This document shows positions 42,415 through 43,102 of a DNA stretch of 43,102 bases, one piece after another. Made by a program: the position numbers and the translations under genes. Below the pieces are notes generated by a model. The model searched no databases. It was not told where the DNA came from and saw only the letters and a program-made list of their open reading frames with translations. The DNA is from an uncultured Desulfuromonadales bacterium (lineage in GTDB: Bacteria > Desulfobacterota > Desulfuromonadia > Geobacterales > CAIOGM01): positions 1 through 43,102 of the forward strand of contig CAIYUY010000233.1 in NCBI GenBank assembly GCA_903929485.1, written 5' to 3'. How positions within the stretch are numbered: position 1 is the stretch's first letter; each line of letters starts with the position of its first letter.

Positions 42415-42503
42415 GTAGGGGCGAAGCAAAAGCGGACTGCTTCGCCCTTATTGCCGCGATGATCAAAGGAGGGCGAAGCAGATTAAGCTTGCTTCGCCCC
42501 TAC
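42415..42503. repeat. Tandem hairpin element with 13-bp terminal inverted repeats
   Basis: GTAGGGGCGAAGC (42415-42427) and its perfect inverse (42491-42503) bound an 89-bp element. Inside are two 9-bp hairpins, 42419-42427 with 42439-42447, and 42471-42479 with 42491-42499. Confidence 0.85.
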
Positions 42504-42529
42504 ATCGGAAACGACAATTTCGGTTTGCT

Positions 42530-42550
42530 CCCCTCCTGTTTTAGGAGGGG
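42530..42550. repeat. CCCCTCCT/AGGAGGGG hairpin
   Basis: An 8-bp perfect stem with loop GTTTT is followed by TTGGGGGTGG. It is similar to a GC-rich repeat found between genes in many bacteria. Confidence 0.65.
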
Positions 42551-42627
42551 TTGGGGGTGGTAAGGTTCTCTTCTGTGAAAAGGCGACTTCCCGCGAAGGT
42601 GACTTGCGACAAAAAGCATACCAACCG

Positions 42628-42703
42628 TCTGTCATCCTGAGCAACGCGAAGGATCTGCTTTTCAAACGGAAGCAGATTCTTCGCTGACGCTCAGAATGAC
42701 AGA
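42628..42703. repeat. 76-base imperfect palindrome (GTCATCCTGAGC family)
   Basis: Arms TCTGTCAT/ATGACAGA, CTGAGC/GCTCAG, GCGAAG/CTTCGC and ATCTGCTT/AAGCAGAT pair around a small loop, with symmetric single mismatches between blocks. The family is familiar as a dispersed intergenic repeat in many bacteria. Confidence 0.9.
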
Positions 42704-42805
42704 CTTTGGGTGATTCGCGGCAAAGTACATACCCGGCAAAATTCCGTTCACCCTTCGACAAGCTCAGGGCGAACGGATTCAGGTTTAATAATCGTCTCTT
42801 TTCCG
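42631..42805. repeat. 175-bp direct repeat, copy 1
   Basis: This copy matches 42928-43102 at a constant offset of 297 bases, with five differences, all in the first 60 bases. It includes most of the TCTGTCAT palindrome and one 33-bp CCGTTC palindrome (42744-42776). Confidence 0.95.
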
Positions 42806-42845
42806 TTCGTGGTGAGCCTGTCGAACCATGAACGGAAAAGAGACG
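42793..42845. repeat. 16-bp hairpin enclosing the inverted 33-bp palindrome
   Basis: CGTCTCTTTTCCGTTC (42793-42808) pairs perfectly with 42830-42845. The interior 42803-42835 is the opposite-orientation version of the palindrome at 42744-42776. Confidence 0.9.
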
Positions 42846-42927
42846 CCGTCCATGTTACGGTACATTTTTTGTCGCGAATCACCTTGGGTGTCGTTTTGTC
42901 CTTTGCTTGTCATCCTCTCTTTTGCTT

Positions 42928-43102
42928 GTCATCCTGAGCAACGCGAAGGATATGCTTATAAAACGGAAGCAGATTCTTCGCTATCGCTCAGAATGACAGA
43001 CTTTGGGTGATTCGCGGCAAAGTACATACCCGGCAAAATTCCGTTCACCCTTCGACAAGCTCAGGGCGAACGGATTCAGGTTTAATAATCGTCTCTTTTC
43101 CG
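42928..43102. repeat. 175-bp direct repeat, copy 2 (cut by window end)
   Basis: Second copy of 42631-42805; it runs to the last base, so its true end is unknown. Its palindrome (42928-42997) has lost one stem pair relative to copy 1 (42952). A 15-base piece TTTGCTTGTCATCCT just before it is repeated at 42902 and 42921. Confidence 0.95.

Larger units (their letters stand above)
42277..43102. other. Gene-free repeat cluster at window end
   Basis: These 826 bases contain no convincing gene. They hold several hairpin families: the GGGCGAAGC hairpin pair (42415-42503), a CCCCTCCT/AGGAGGGG stem (42530-42550), a long TCTGTCAT palindrome (42628-42703) with a second copy, a 33-bp CCGTTC palindrome in two orientations, and a 175-bp direct duplication. 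Short frames here translate the repeats and are not genes. Confidence 0.85.

Noticed and set aside
42483-43010. Short frames in the terminal repeat region
   Set aside because: They translate palindromic repeats (peptides of the CHSERQRRI and FALLRMTD type), a well-known class of false proteins.

Overview
The window (about 43 kb, GC-rich) looks like a chromosomal segment of a Geobacter-type deltaproteobacterium (Desulfuromonadales/Geobacterales). The main reasons are the gene block pheA-tyrA-aroA-cmk-ispH-rpsA-ihfB, the rpsF-rpsR-DUF2232-rplI ribosomal block, a bacterial Dnmt2 homologue of the kind studied in Geobacter sulfurreducens, and abundant dispersed palindromic intergenic repeats. This placement is inference from recall of families; no search was run.

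Layout. 1-3.9 kb: an IclR-type regulator converging on an M16 zinc peptidase, then uppP (undecaprenyl-diphosphatase) and radC. 3.9-8.5 kb: a probable three-gene operon of a membrane protein with a degenerate receiver-like domain, a secreted protein with repeated Gly-Phe/Tyr motifs, and a GspE/PilB-type ATPase. None of the usual secretin, prepilin or platform genes is beside it. 8.5-15.6 kb: the shikimate/aromatic branch enzymes, CMP kinase, IspH, ribosomal protein S1, an IHF/HU subunit and tRNA-Leu(UAA). 15.8-21.5 kb: a secreted SPOR-like protein, then an exopolysaccharide export set (OPX lipoprotein, tyrosine autokinase/co-polymerase, ABC-2 permease).

21.6-31.1 kb is on the minus strand. In transcription order it holds a small zinc-ribbon membrane protein, an SH3/NlpC-P60 endopeptidase, one or two small ORFs, rpsF, rpsR, a DUF2232 membrane protein, rplI, a terminator, a large SNF2 helicase, a B12-type radical SAM protein and a possible 46-residue ORF. 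31.2-34.3 kb: a Dnmt2-type methyltransferase and a second-type elongation factor G. 34.3-40.7 kb: a complete tripartite ABC exporter operon (membrane fusion protein, double ABC ATPase, two permeases, TolC-like lipoprotein). 40.7-42.3 kb: a membrane TPR protein on the minus strand. 42.3-43.1 kb: a gene-free cluster of palindromic repeats with a 175-bp direct duplication.

The observations most worth following are: the terminal repeat cluster, where two inverted copies of a 33-bp palindrome differ by three fully compensated base pairs; the orphan ATPase operon with a pseudo-receiver partner; the Dnmt2 homologue with heptamer repeats in its promoter region; two unrelated heptamer tandem arrays; and a candidate structured rpsF leader. 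Starts that differ from the longest reading frame were chosen on Shine-Dalgarno position or family length and are explained in each entry.
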